IMG/VR virus record: IMGVR_UViG_3300044620_000527
Location: 1 to 64,000 of that record
Length of the DNA stretch: 64,000 nucleotides
From: a virus
Direction: 5' to 3' (one strand)
Shown here in pieces: positions 27,801-35,160 of this stretch; positions within the stretch are counted from its first letter, which is position 1, and every line of letters begins with the position of its first letter. The notes under the pieces are model-generated. The model searched no databases and was not told the DNA's origin. It was given only the letters and a program-made list of their open reading frames with translations. The position numbers were made by a program, and so were the translations under genes.

Positions 27801-30740
27801 GCTTTGGCAACCAATACACACAAGTATTACACTTGCACAAGTAATGGTTTTAACACAACAGCACAAGTTGAATCATTAAATGATGCGGAATCAAATAGAA
27901 GTAGAGAAATGTCGATTCACTTTAAAGAACAAGGAAGAGTTGGTTTATTCAATAATCAACGTTCCGGTAAATTCTTTTCACCGTTCGTGCAAGGAGTGTG
28001 TGGTTCTGACGTTGCGGAATCCTTCTACGAATTTTACAGTTCCAGTGATCCAAATAATGCTGGTTATAAAAAATCTTGGACAAGTTTTAGATTTGACGCC
28101 CAAGAAATATCAACATTACCAACCACAACAACTAATCCATCACATCCCGCTGGAACAAGAATTTATACAAATAAATCATCACCAAAGAGTGGTTTAAGAA
28201 GAAGTTTTGCATTAGACTTCCCAATAATTAGCATCAATAATGATTTGTGTGCTAAATTGAATCTAAATTCTGCTATAAAGCAAAAAGACGAAATAATTTG
28301 GTCAGATAATACTACTTCAAATTATGTTGCAACTAAATTGAATTATATGATAACTGCAACAGAAGGTATTTACGAACAACCAAGACCATGTGCTCAAAAC
28401 GAAACGCCACATGCTGGTTGCCGAGATATTGTAAATAATCCCTATGTAAAACCAACAATATTTGATCATACAACAAAAATAAGAAAAAATGATTATGATA
28501 CTTTCCAATGCAGTACAAATCCTGGCAATAGTGATTACAGTCCAAATTGTAAAAATTATTGTTATGCTAATCCAGTAACTCCAGACAGAGGTGCTGCATC
28601 GATATTGAGTATACTTTCCACCAGAAAAATAGCATATGAACTTGCTGTGGAATATGCAAGTTATGATGATATGGTCGCAGTGCCCTACGAGGACTTAACT
28701 AATGATCCATATTGGACTGGATACTATGGTAAATTTGCTCGTTTTGATCCATTTATAACAGAACCTCCGGCCACAATTCAAGAAGCGTCAAATTATGCAA
28801 ATTACGATGATACAACATGGCCCAATATTAGACTATCAGAAACTGCAAAACGTGTCCAAGGTCTTTCTATAATATTGAGTTTCCGTAAAGATGGATCGTT
28901 GCATAAATTTATGAAAAACCAAGAGCAAACTCACATTAGAGATTGGCCTCAACCACCGGCACAATTTAATGTAGATCGTAGACCTGGAGTAGCGTGTACT
29001 TTACCAGTTGCTGGTGGAAATAACACATACTTGTCGTTTACAGGAGACAACCAAAATGCAAATGCATTGTGGGTGAAGGATACCGGTATACAAAAAATTA
29101 TAGAAAATTATTTAGAATATAATTATAATAGAGGATATAGAAGATTCTTAGTTTGGGTTCCATGTGGTTATTCAACTACATATGGACCAGGATATACTTC
29201 AGCAATAACTTCTGCAATGAAGCACAGAGTGTATACTGGTGGTATTATCAATCCATCCGAAGCATGTTGGCATGGTAATAATCTTCCAATAGATCCTGCA
29301 ACTGGTCTAAGAATACCACAAACGGTTCAGCAAGCACAAAGCACAACACTAACATTTAATGAAAACGGAAGATTGAATGAATGGTTAACTCAGTTAGGTG
29401 CTTGGATTGCTGCACACCCACAAGCGGATGTTGGCTTGTATATCGGATATGCAATACCAACATTAAACGGTACACCAGTTGGTGATATTGGAATTAGTGG
29501 GGATCTTGGAAATGGTTCTTCTGGACAAAATGCACAATCTGGTAGAGGATGGCAAACTCCAAATCCAGCGAATAATGCAATTCACGCACAATTCTTAAGA
29601 AATGAATTACAACCTTGGATTGATATTGGAATTAATTTCTTAGCGATAGATGCTGGACCTGGAATGTTTAATTATGAAAATGGTGGTAGTGTATCGTATG
29701 GACCAAATGCTGCGTCAAGACAAGCCGTAGGTGACTACAAGGCTTGGTTGATTGAAGAGTTTGGTTTAAAGACAGTAATGGCAGAAGCCCTTGCTATCGA
29801 TCCAAGAGCACCAATATTAGATGAATTTAATAAAGTTGCAAATACTAGTTATCCAAGAAAAACATTAATGAAAATTGATCTAACTGAGGAAATTTGTAAG
29901 GGAACTGCTGTTCCTTCACAAAGTGAGGCAGGAGATCCTTTCAATACAGTATATACCGACGATTGTTGGTACAATAAAGGTAGAGAGAGATATAGAAAAC
30001 TAGATGCTAGTGGAAAAGATTATAGAACAGAATCAGGTGATCCTAATGATTTAGTTTATTCTTCTGGTGCTTATCAATACTGTCCTTATTTAATTTTGTT
30101 AAACGGTTACTTAAATCAAGGAGAGTGGAATATTGGAAAAGAAAATGAAAGTGGAATAGGAGGATTTGCTGGTCTAGATCCAAATAATATGTTCTCTTGG
30201 TATAGAAGAAACACTGAAATAGGAGTAATTGTAGAAAATTACTACTTATTAAGTTCAGAATTGCGTAAAGTTTATAGAGATAATTTTACAAATTGGCAAG
30301 GTTACGGAAGATTGTGGGAAACTTCTCCAGCATGGCACGATCAAGGACTTGCCACACCAACAGCAGCAGTAAGTTCTTCTAATCTAATTGGTCCACACGA
30401 CGGCAGACAACACACAAGAGATTCTGAATTCTACAATAGAGTTAGAAATGAAATTTTTGCAAAAATTAAAAACTATATTGATAGAGGTTACGTCTACTGG
30501 GCGTCCATAGGAAAACTTGATGGACAACTGAATAAAGATGTGGATCAAGATGTAAGAACTTATGTTGATGCTGTAGAAATTGACTATGGCAGTTATGCTC
30601 AAGATGAAATAACAGAAAATGAGCAACCACCACAAAGAATTTACAACACAAATTCACCAAATAAATATGCAGCAGATGAAATCTTGTTTGAAAATTTCAT
30701 AAATACATCAACAAGTACTGACGAAAGCACAGAGGGTTAA
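18810..30740 (+). CDS. Giant multidomain tail protein: SGNH esterase-like, beta-helix and RCC1-like domains
   Basis: This single frame of 3976 residues (over 400 kDa) lies between the gp7-like gene and gp8. No ribosome binding site is evident before its ATG, so coupling to the gp7-like gene is likely. Residues about 50-365: a sialate O-acetylesterase-like SGNH hydrolase with GESNAGG (Ser67), VAMGGSTVFDW, and DFVHWDYSG (Asp336, His339). About 570-1300: a pectate-lyase-like parallel beta-helix (GPVKTLQKAADLA, then NVNIVGLTFKNCAG and repeats). About 2187-2665: at least six RCC1-like blades such as VVAGRTHTIALTQNGNIETW and YHHTIALREDGTVVCWGENR. Other segments (about 380-570, 1300-2150, 2700-3950) are aromatic-rich and look enzyme-like, but I cannot name them. 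It is probably a receptor-binding or capsule-degrading appendage; that is inference. Confidence 0.85.
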   Translation: MPNINSNIQKQSVQGFLGSFLNNPNNIFNQALGSLPDAPPTPTDEVQQETDNTVNPDPVLFIITGESNAGGFAYNGSALASELNQRNNVQILNNNNLTFESLRFGFNGNNFLGHLPQPPYADVTDASYWNAYPWGTTAVGGYPHGFELGFANEVDSGYFGNSEVYLCKVAMGGSTVFDWDTDSNTTTGYWEKFVERVDAAKAQVGASANIFICLTIGINDAYAFDRAHAPGNLYENGKIKQWVDTGIWEDPFTEEDIESWKTQMRAHFTNMRNAVGFNAPILITYLMDRVPIFQKFNVAIGELANEDNLLYWVKTSDASLNADSIWNNTVNFRNKDFVHWDYSGMKLIASRFTYLATEVFGLNDQYDQSLINPPAQDEADLSTNIDAADYEVFAAAWIREVDENATSVVPMIWVDNMGGWVGTTTTDNEAWTNEYVSAINYTNFKNKLLEVPQGRRVLQTTFWSAAPVNVNWSPLTYIDYYADLEGISVNNTNLKYPDFTQSQKLPFSAWHENIIADAKTSVNQFFARCAADGLSFDYITDNSIYTDGANPNIWTISQQQAIGTCGGNATYNIYVSVNDGNDSWSGENPSVGGLTGPVKTLQKAADLAKNYTGPLNIEIRIRGGTYKILGTSSNPVFYLNESYSGTNGRTITYKPYKNEEVIISGDEEIAWTEFTALNSSDPLWSRLAHNPTAQANVYVADVTDYDLGQYPPAWRGMPQATSGYKTGLTGVPGGQAAEMWSGQPAVPDLIYNDTAMTVSRWPKKTSFSGYSFDECAHIENLSTAIIDTGTEGVCWNDPVACASKRQGKFKYECFHENYHDVISRWAVNSGTDEQPFDDIYLFGFWRFEWAEETFKLVNIDLDDREFTVRSQNSHYTITNTHYCYSGSDLGRGYANPTPRRWYAFNVPTEIGPGEYYIDRTNKKLYFYPPTALSSSSKISLTHRALTGPGSIYFQSHDVIQSEHQHYGSDPNHPNNTFKYPGWVNSPLGWDSNGGGTQSRDIMNNKDVIHSLFKLYKVKNVNIVGLTFKNCAGSAIDTQLCENINIKQCKIYNMKLDGICSQGGINVVIDSCDVHDVMMNGIVNTGGNPQTLEPANNVVTKCRIQRYGISAPSACAGVIINGVGNTASKNLFKDGARAVQLQGSKNIVEYNHFYELLKDQEDYGVVYGGGDVLTFGSKIRYNFFNTCGSRLPGGREWYNKYDTTDPFPYGCRDQQHQLSVGVYSDAYQSGWEIFGNVFYNHGLPSSLAPDGPVVQGWCVNIGGGPRNSIENNIFINSTGSQTNSAAGSFIVNPALTNFNYLYKDLEWTYLNPNNIVYQPFGYTDGPARGYNFWNYLASHGLNRWNDGVGFTTTVDITNAAYTEQAPWIAGDVKIETINGVRTFTGFKDVQQYANLKATVKNNVLINHYGFINGKSIILNMTNSNGGTYPNMDTNPPTGGFDVTNTVTFANLETFAGFTNPSTSNFKLTSNGLTKIREQIPQFTDINFDLIPSSSYVPQAYVAQTENYACNLRHYTGTVDFANPNILESIVTDPRFTTTVNPVNGKTLEQDFMDRYEYCVTKNNTTDRTIYPYYSTSWYNSAEPNAYDAFAPMFGWLYSAQPEYDMEVPPWGTSSNNAATRAWTAVLTDWGNLYYRLELFKDPLVDNGFTNVKISLDGHYPVSETEMEFMDMDNLWIEAPREDSADSMIAPHIYAELGTTAFNLYGYKINPENDDQKYKFAKLPQGVAVEGFERYTSPAWLAFLIDMKRIRGVINSSETAWQRLTPWLISKKWCVAERFRFCAANGGEYADAYWKEAVFHACLHGTLYFNYFNYDKSDTLDLHEVLDEWRENSNNSRVQPVVKTKIPVNTSVFVSGGKLLNSNRYLWRLTAKPSTSVTLRAFGSSTTRSDIPQTITLDANSRGAWLLTASSVPPIYILDEGGQQETVDLEYVTMIDTNFTTFLHKNKAMGGGANHDYGSGIGLDAQGKSISPINYLYESGQTVSLLLGANLNWMYEDNYRLDSNGQAIRVIKNITPTQSVTLCTDPCYQTAACYQSPRLVDSVFSEMMSIDGEWGPALRQNDPFPNNNGSRNYDYITINEQVFTAQPYDPNKPIDYSYDYFGNYVIESTQIPASFWVRSTTQNGRPDLAYNYDEQGTLGNSTNYSSVATGWSPVLFWTTEDGTLKWSTTIPVYSGYNLIPPTEYQSLKYKQITVGYGQVYGLTTNDTIVGWGGDGSVKRNTEFFMQQLRYMQRSGEKLHEVKIKKIAAGAGHCNVLMENGELFVFGGNEGAQLSDPNTVWTPIGLIPLPVVNDALYITNPVPYTYYKYEQDKSSYLVSFGSSENVGTSNACVPTPVGSIKYRLFRNNLLGCDIHEGTPNGRYDTPYVRGTSSYPNDTYPPTGSAAWSGLIDWSTHTGAPYDYQFSRATVGNQDSPNYSLNGSWTRSDRRLPMVQASGGTSLGYTNAAGQQIPNSLFGTSGNKYTDVVAGRTHTIALTQNGNIETWGWNWYYTITGSGPHDGSLGWNRVGAGNPNADSDSDPITKAAPYGYNTAPAVKLLKTTLGSVKAIGAGYYTNQVIKNDGSVFAWDRNEWGESLPFFNSDETAGLPTGKFKQICGSYHHTIALREDGTVVCWGENRYGECDVPASLKNVNTADCVWIGSCAYVSLALKRNGDLIAWGRVTDLKAGAVSGQKLLDEKIFLNQNSPFVLGYEYPVKHSNLSLEIKSANDAPHVRNEPGNMFKYTGFLFAPVRKDDGCADHVYFSLFQKMLENEKEMADYQYFVNNLPNVPSCVLQSSAWNNYHADEYVNGEYRPKYVLVNYEAELVDQIRSVNATGRKVLADGTKAYVTIEGQPINENLWQRVVSYVKLTRKMNHYIRQVFGNQANIAHYDMYAVPFYQDWKGGGQWYPNNGILFSQEYQVTECAYCDELLPDYPGHAVYNNLPNSEKLIWIEKAVKALQDKVFRMAKAISKMCLFENAEGEPDTLDLREDLSSLMPQIDPSNFIITGLNHYPNSVHGALATNTHKYYTCTSNGFNTTAQVESLNDAESNRSREMSIHFKEQGRVGLFNNQRSGKFFSPFVQGVCGSDVAESFYEFYSSSDPNNAGYKKSWTSFRFDAQEISTLPTTTTNPSHPAGTRIYTNKSSPKSGLRRSFALDFPIISINNDLCAKLNLNSAIKQKDEIIWSDNTTSNYVATKLNYMITATEGIYEQPRPCAQNETPHAGCRDIVNNPYVKPTIFDHTTKIRKNDYDTFQCSTNPGNSDYSPNCKNYCYANPVTPDRGAASILSILSTRKIAYELAVEYASYDDMVAVPYEDLTNDPYWTGYYGKFARFDPFITEPPATIQEASNYANYDDTTWPNIRLSETAKRVQGLSIILSFRKDGSLHKFMKNQEQTHIRDWPQPPAQFNVDRRPGVACTLPVAGGNNTYLSFTGDNQNANALWVKDTGIQKIIENYLEYNYNRGYRRFLVWVPCGYSTTYGPGYTSAITSAMKHRVYTGGIINPSEACWHGNNLPIDPATGLRIPQTVQQAQSTTLTFNENGRLNEWLTQLGAWIAAHPQADVGLYIGYAIPTLNGTPVGDIGISGDLGNGSSGQNAQSGRGWQTPNPANNAIHAQFLRNELQPWIDIGINFLAIDAGPGMFNYENGGSVSYGPNAASRQAVGDYKAWLIEEFGLKTVMAEALAIDPRAPILDEFNKVANTSYPRKTLMKIDLTEEICKGTAVPSQSEAGDPFNTVYTDDCWYNKGRERYRKLDASGKDYRTESGDPNDLVYSSGAYQYCPYLILLNGYLNQGEWNIGKENESGIGGFAGLDPNNMFSWYRRNTEIGVIVENYYLLSSELRKVYRDNFTNWQGYGRLWETSPAWHDQGLATPTAAVSSSNLIGPHDGRQHTRDSEFYNRVRNEIFAKIKNYIDRGYVYWASIGKLDGQLNKDVDQDVRTYVDAVEIDYGSYAQDEITENEQPPQRIYNTNSPNKYAADEILFENFINTSTSTDESTEG

Positions 30741-30741
30741 T

Positions 30742-33180
30742 ATGTCAAATTTCAGACAAAGAGGAAGAGAAAATAATGCTAAAGTATTTTTGAATGATTT
30801 TAATCAATCAAAAAGCAGTTCGTATTTTGTTTCTATTGGTAATGCTGTAACTTCTTCTACAGCATCCTCTTCCCGATTTGCGGATTGTGTGGAAACAGAT
30901 CAGTATACTTGGGATAATATGTTTGTTATGAATGAAATATTCAGAACAGATGTATCATTAATGATTAAAAAAATAGATTGGATTTCTGGAACGCGGTATG
31001 AGGCTTTCGATAAAAGCAAAAATCAATATGAATTAAATGAAAAGTTTTATGCATATAATAACACCAACAACAGTGTTTATTTGTGTCTTGCTAGTCCAGA
31101 AAACGAAAATGCATTTAGTACATATGCTCCAACAAGCGAAACCATAGAACCAGAAATAAAACAAGATGGTTATACGTGGAAGTTTTTGTATAAATTAAGT
31201 GATATTGATTTGGAAAAATTTGATTATCCGGGATTTATACCAGTTAAAGAAATAGGAACTGATCTCTATACAGATGAACGAATTTTACAACAAAATGTAC
31301 AAGCAAATACAATCAGAGGTGCGGTTGAAGCAATTGATGTTGTTGTGCAAGGAAGCGCATACAATGGAGCAGTAAACGCAAATTTTGAAAATGCATTTTA
31401 TGCAATACAAAGTGTGGTGCAAGAAACAGGTGAAGATGGTACAGTAAGTCTTTCAGTAATAGTAGATGATGCTTTGCAAGAATTAAATAAAACACAAAAT
31501 TTTTACAAAGACAAATATGTAATTAATTTTGAAAATGGATATACTGCGGTATTGGATGGAAGTGGATTCAATAATAATGGAGATTTCCAAATTGACATTT
31601 GTACGGATCAAATAGTTCAATTTGGTCCAACTGGAACACTACCACCAACTACAGTACAATTTAGAATTTTACCAGCAATTAAAATAATTGGTAATGGTAA
31701 TGACGCTTGGGCTATTCCTACATTAGATGCTGCTAAAAAATTAACAAAGATTAAAATGTTAAAAATTGGATCTAATTATAGTTATGCAGAAGCAAGAATA
31801 TTAGTCTCAAATGGTACAGTCTTAAAACCAATCATTGGTTTAAATGGTCTAACTTCAGATATTACTCAAATATTAGGCGCAAAGCATGTTATGATTTCTA
31901 AAAAAATCAAACCAGTAACAACTTTGTCGGAAAGTGATCCAGTAATTTATTCTTTACCGGAAAATATAGGATTAGTATATGAGGGACCTCAGTATAAAAA
32001 TGTAATAACACCAAATACATTTTATACTCAACTTGCATTAATTAAAAGTCCAAAAATTCTAAATGAAGATAATTTAGAAGAAATCGCAGGAACACAAATA
32101 ATAGAAGTTAGAGAAATGGTTTTGGATGCTATTAATCCCAAAATAACAATTACAATAGGAACAGCACAAAATCCATATGTCAATCCTAATGATTTTTTTG
32201 AAGTAAATGATATTATTGTTAGAGGACCCGATAATCTTCCAGATCAATTTAGAGCAAAAATAACGGATGTAATGGTAACAGGTTTCAGTACAATATTGGT
32301 TTGTGATTTGATCAACGGCGCATTTGAAACATATTCTGGTTATAAGATTAAAAACTTAAAAGAAACTACTGAAACTATAGATGATTCATTTTTTATATTT
32401 TTAGATTGTGACAATAATTGTTCAAAAGCAATAAAAGTTCAATATGAAAATACGTTTTTACAAACCGATTTTATTAATGATGATTCGGTTTATGGTACGG
32501 TAAGTTATGAAACGGCTGAAATAAAACAACCATTAACTGGTTATGCATATGTAAATCCACTATATCCAACAAAAGCAAAAATAAAAGTAAATAATCCGGG
32601 AACAGGATTTATACCAGCAAGATATGAAGATGGTGAATATATCCCCGGTGAAATTATAACTTCTATAGTAACTGTGGAAAATCAAACTAGAGCAGTAACA
32701 AGAGGGACTTTGGTTTCTATAAGCGATCCCATAGAATATATTGGAGAACAAACTTTAGGTTATTCTTATATTTTGGAGTGTGTAATTGATAGAGATGGGA
32801 TAGATACTGCTTTTGAATTAGTGAATTCTGATAATATCTCACTGGAAACCAATACATTAATTCGTCAAGGAACAACAGGTTCTTTAGGAAAAATAATAAG
32901 AGTTGGAATTCCTTCCGGTACTGGGGATGCAAACATAGTCTATTTGTATGTAAATAATTACAATGGTCCATTTTATGCGGATGGACAAACTAAAATTTAC
33001 AAAATAAATAGTTTATATGAACCAACTGAATATGTTGATATGAAAATGACCGTACAAAATATACTTTACCAACCAAAGTTAGTGCGTTACTCTGGTAATT
33101 TGTTATATATAAATGATGTAGGGCCTGTGCAACGTAAGTTGGAAAATACAGAAAATATCAAACTATTAGTGGAGTTCTGA
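30742..33180 (+). CDS. 8: Baseplate wedge subunit gp8
   Basis: The 812-residue protein starts with RENNAKVFLNDFNQSKSSSY, FVSIGNAVTS, then MNEIFRTDVSLMIKKIDWIS and TRYEAFDKSKNQYE, and YTWKFLYKLSDIDLEKF. This is the N-terminal domain of gp8 in marine T4-like phages. T4 gp8 has 334 residues; the extra length is beta-rich modules with repeated strands (ITITIGTAQNPYVNPN, KIKVNNPGTGFIPARY). gp8 dimers link wedges to gp7 and gp10. It begins one base after the giant gene's stop with GAGGGTT upstream, and is followed seven bases later by the DUF4815 protein. Confidence 0.85.
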   Translation: MSNFRQRGRENNAKVFLNDFNQSKSSSYFVSIGNAVTSSTASSSRFADCVETDQYTWDNMFVMNEIFRTDVSLMIKKIDWISGTRYEAFDKSKNQYELNEKFYAYNNTNNSVYLCLASPENENAFSTYAPTSETIEPEIKQDGYTWKFLYKLSDIDLEKFDYPGFIPVKEIGTDLYTDERILQQNVQANTIRGAVEAIDVVVQGSAYNGAVNANFENAFYAIQSVVQETGEDGTVSLSVIVDDALQELNKTQNFYKDKYVINFENGYTAVLDGSGFNNNGDFQIDICTDQIVQFGPTGTLPPTTVQFRILPAIKIIGNGNDAWAIPTLDAAKKLTKIKMLKIGSNYSYAEARILVSNGTVLKPIIGLNGLTSDITQILGAKHVMISKKIKPVTTLSESDPVIYSLPENIGLVYEGPQYKNVITPNTFYTQLALIKSPKILNEDNLEEIAGTQIIEVREMVLDAINPKITITIGTAQNPYVNPNDFFEVNDIIVRGPDNLPDQFRAKITDVMVTGFSTILVCDLINGAFETYSGYKIKNLKETTETIDDSFFIFLDCDNNCSKAIKVQYENTFLQTDFINDDSVYGTVSYETAEIKQPLTGYAYVNPLYPTKAKIKVNNPGTGFIPARYEDGEYIPGEIITSIVTVENQTRAVTRGTLVSISDPIEYIGEQTLGYSYILECVIDRDGIDTAFELVNSDNISLETNTLIRQGTTGSLGKIIRVGIPSGTGDANIVYLYVNNYNGPFYADGQTKIYKINSLYEPTEYVDMKMTVQNILYQPKLVRYSGNLLYINDVGPVQRKLENTENIKLLVEF

Positions 33181-33187
33181 GGAAACC

Positions 33188-35140
33188 ATGACATTTAAGA
33201 ACCCAGATTTTGCTTCGAATTCACCATATTATGACGACTTTGAGGAAACAAAGAACTTCCTAAAGGTTCTTTTTAAACCCGGTTATGCTGTTCAAGCTCG
33301 GGAACTTACTCAATTACAAACAATATTACAATCTCAAGTTGCTAAATTTGCAGATCATATATTCCAAGATGGTAGTCAAGTTTTTGGTGGACAAATACAA
33401 ATAGTAAGTACACCTTATGTGAGAGTTGAAAAAACAACTTACAACACTGGTGGAACTTCTACTGGAAATTCTTCCGATTCTTATATTGATGGTCTTACTA
33501 CTAACTTATTAAAAGTATACAGCAAAAGCGGAACAACTTTTACTGAATTGGCAACAATTAAAGTTTCTTATAGTGAACCTGCTGGCTATTCTGCGGCAGA
33601 TGATTATAGTATCATATTCTATAATGTTATATCAGTTGCTCCATCTGTCGCAAGCGGAACATTTACTATGGACAGAGATTTGTACATCGGCACATCAACC
33701 TCCGGACCATTTTTAAATGTTATAAATCCAACACTAGAAACAACAAATCCAGATCAATACACAGTTGAATATTCTGGAAATGCATTCTTAGTCACCGTAA
33801 ATGATGGTATTTTTTACATAGATGGTTACTTTGTAACAACTACAAAACAAACAATATCGTTATTTAAAAAGTCACTAGATGACGAATCTGAATTAACTGT
33901 AGATAGTGGATTATCTTATCCAACATTCGCACAGGCTGGAGTTCGTTTATTCAATAAACCATCTCATAGAATTGGTTACTCAATAAACAGAGAAATAGTT
34001 ACAGCAAACGATGATCCAACTTTAAATGATCCGGCTAGAGGTTTTTATAATTATACCGCACCCGGAGCAGACAGATATAAAATATCATTGGAACTATCGA
34101 GTATAGAATATAAATCTGGTGTAGTTGATATTGATAATTATGTTACTGAAAACTTTATACAAATTTTACGCACAACTAATGGTGTTGTAGATTACATTAA
34201 AGATCAATCTTCTTACGCACAAATTTTAGATTTGTTTGCAAAAAGAACACAAGATGAATCTGGTTCATACACAGTAAAACCATTTATTGCAGAAGTAAAA
34301 AATTATTTAAGAAAAGACAGATACATTTTAACTGTACAGGCCAATACTGTTAGTGAAATTTTTCCAAGCAGTGTTCCTATTATTAAAGTTGGTGGTTATA
34401 TTTGGTCAAATACCATACCAAATGCTGCAAACTACAATCCATATACATCTGCCTCACTGTTAAATGAATCGTTTTTAATAGGAAAAGTAGTAGATCTAAT
34501 ACCAGAATATAATGAAAACGCTCCAATCGCTAAAACATTAAAATTGATCGTAGAAATACAAAATGGTTACAGATTCCCAACAGGTGCAGGTGGTTATTAT
34601 TATAAACAATCACCATCCATAGCAGTAAGAAATATAAATGTAACATCCGTGACAGTAGAAATAGATCCAAAGGGAACTTACTCTTTATTGGATATTCCGG
34701 TTGGAAGTGAAAATAAAATGGCAGTGTCTTTACAGCCAGGAAAAGCATACGTTCATGGTTATGAATATGAAACATTTGCACCAAGAGTTGTAGAATATTT
34801 AAATAATGGAAATCAAAGTGATACCAAGCTACTAACTGGATTGAATGTTGATTTTGAAATTGGTAATTATGTAAAAGGATCGTTTACCAGCAGAGAAGCA
34901 AATACGATCACAAATTACGAAGAAATGCCTTTAATGGATTTGATTGACGTAGATACGAACACGTTCTTGATCTATCCTTCAGGTACAGAAACAATAGAAA
35001 AAACAATATACGCATGGGCACCTTTTAAATACACAAGCGAAGACATACAGGGTGATATTATAGATATTTTAAAGTTGACTGACAGTGAGGATTTTAATAC
35101 ATCATATCCACACGAAAGCGTCATTTTTGTGTCAGAATAA
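33188..35140 (+). CDS. DUF4815 virion protein, N-terminal part of a gp10-like wedge/fibre-network protein
   Basis: The 650-residue protein opens with NSPYYDDFEETKNFLKVLFK, GYAVQARELTQLQTILQSQ and FADHIFQDGSQVFGG, the hallmark of DUF4815 proteins in marine T4-like phages. There they form part of the outer baseplate that holds fibres. Beta-strand repeats follow, including KMAVSLQPGKAYVHGYEYET. In the relatives I recall, this region continues in the same chain into the coiled-coil and receptor-like parts now found in the next gene. Here it stops, and 20 bases later a new ATG starts the remaining part. GAGGAAACC precedes the start. Confidence 0.85.
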   Translation: MTFKNPDFASNSPYYDDFEETKNFLKVLFKPGYAVQARELTQLQTILQSQVAKFADHIFQDGSQVFGGQIQIVSTPYVRVEKTTYNTGGTSTGNSSDSYIDGLTTNLLKVYSKSGTTFTELATIKVSYSEPAGYSAADDYSIIFYNVISVAPSVASGTFTMDRDLYIGTSTSGPFLNVINPTLETTNPDQYTVEYSGNAFLVTVNDGIFYIDGYFVTTTKQTISLFKKSLDDESELTVDSGLSYPTFAQAGVRLFNKPSHRIGYSINREIVTANDDPTLNDPARGFYNYTAPGADRYKISLELSSIEYKSGVVDIDNYVTENFIQILRTTNGVVDYIKDQSSYAQILDLFAKRTQDESGSYTVKPFIAEVKNYLRKDRYILTVQANTVSEIFPSSVPIIKVGGYIWSNTIPNAANYNPYTSASLLNESFLIGKVVDLIPEYNENAPIAKTLKLIVEIQNGYRFPTGAGGYYYKQSPSIAVRNINVTSVTVEIDPKGTYSLLDIPVGSENKMAVSLQPGKAYVHGYEYETFAPRVVEYLNNGNQSDTKLLTGLNVDFEIGNYVKGSFTSREANTITNYEEMPLMDLIDVDTNTFLIYPSGTETIEKTIYAWAPFKYTSEDIQGDIIDILKLTDSEDFNTSYPHESVIFVSE

Positions 35141-35160
35141 TTTACATATAAAGGGTAAAA

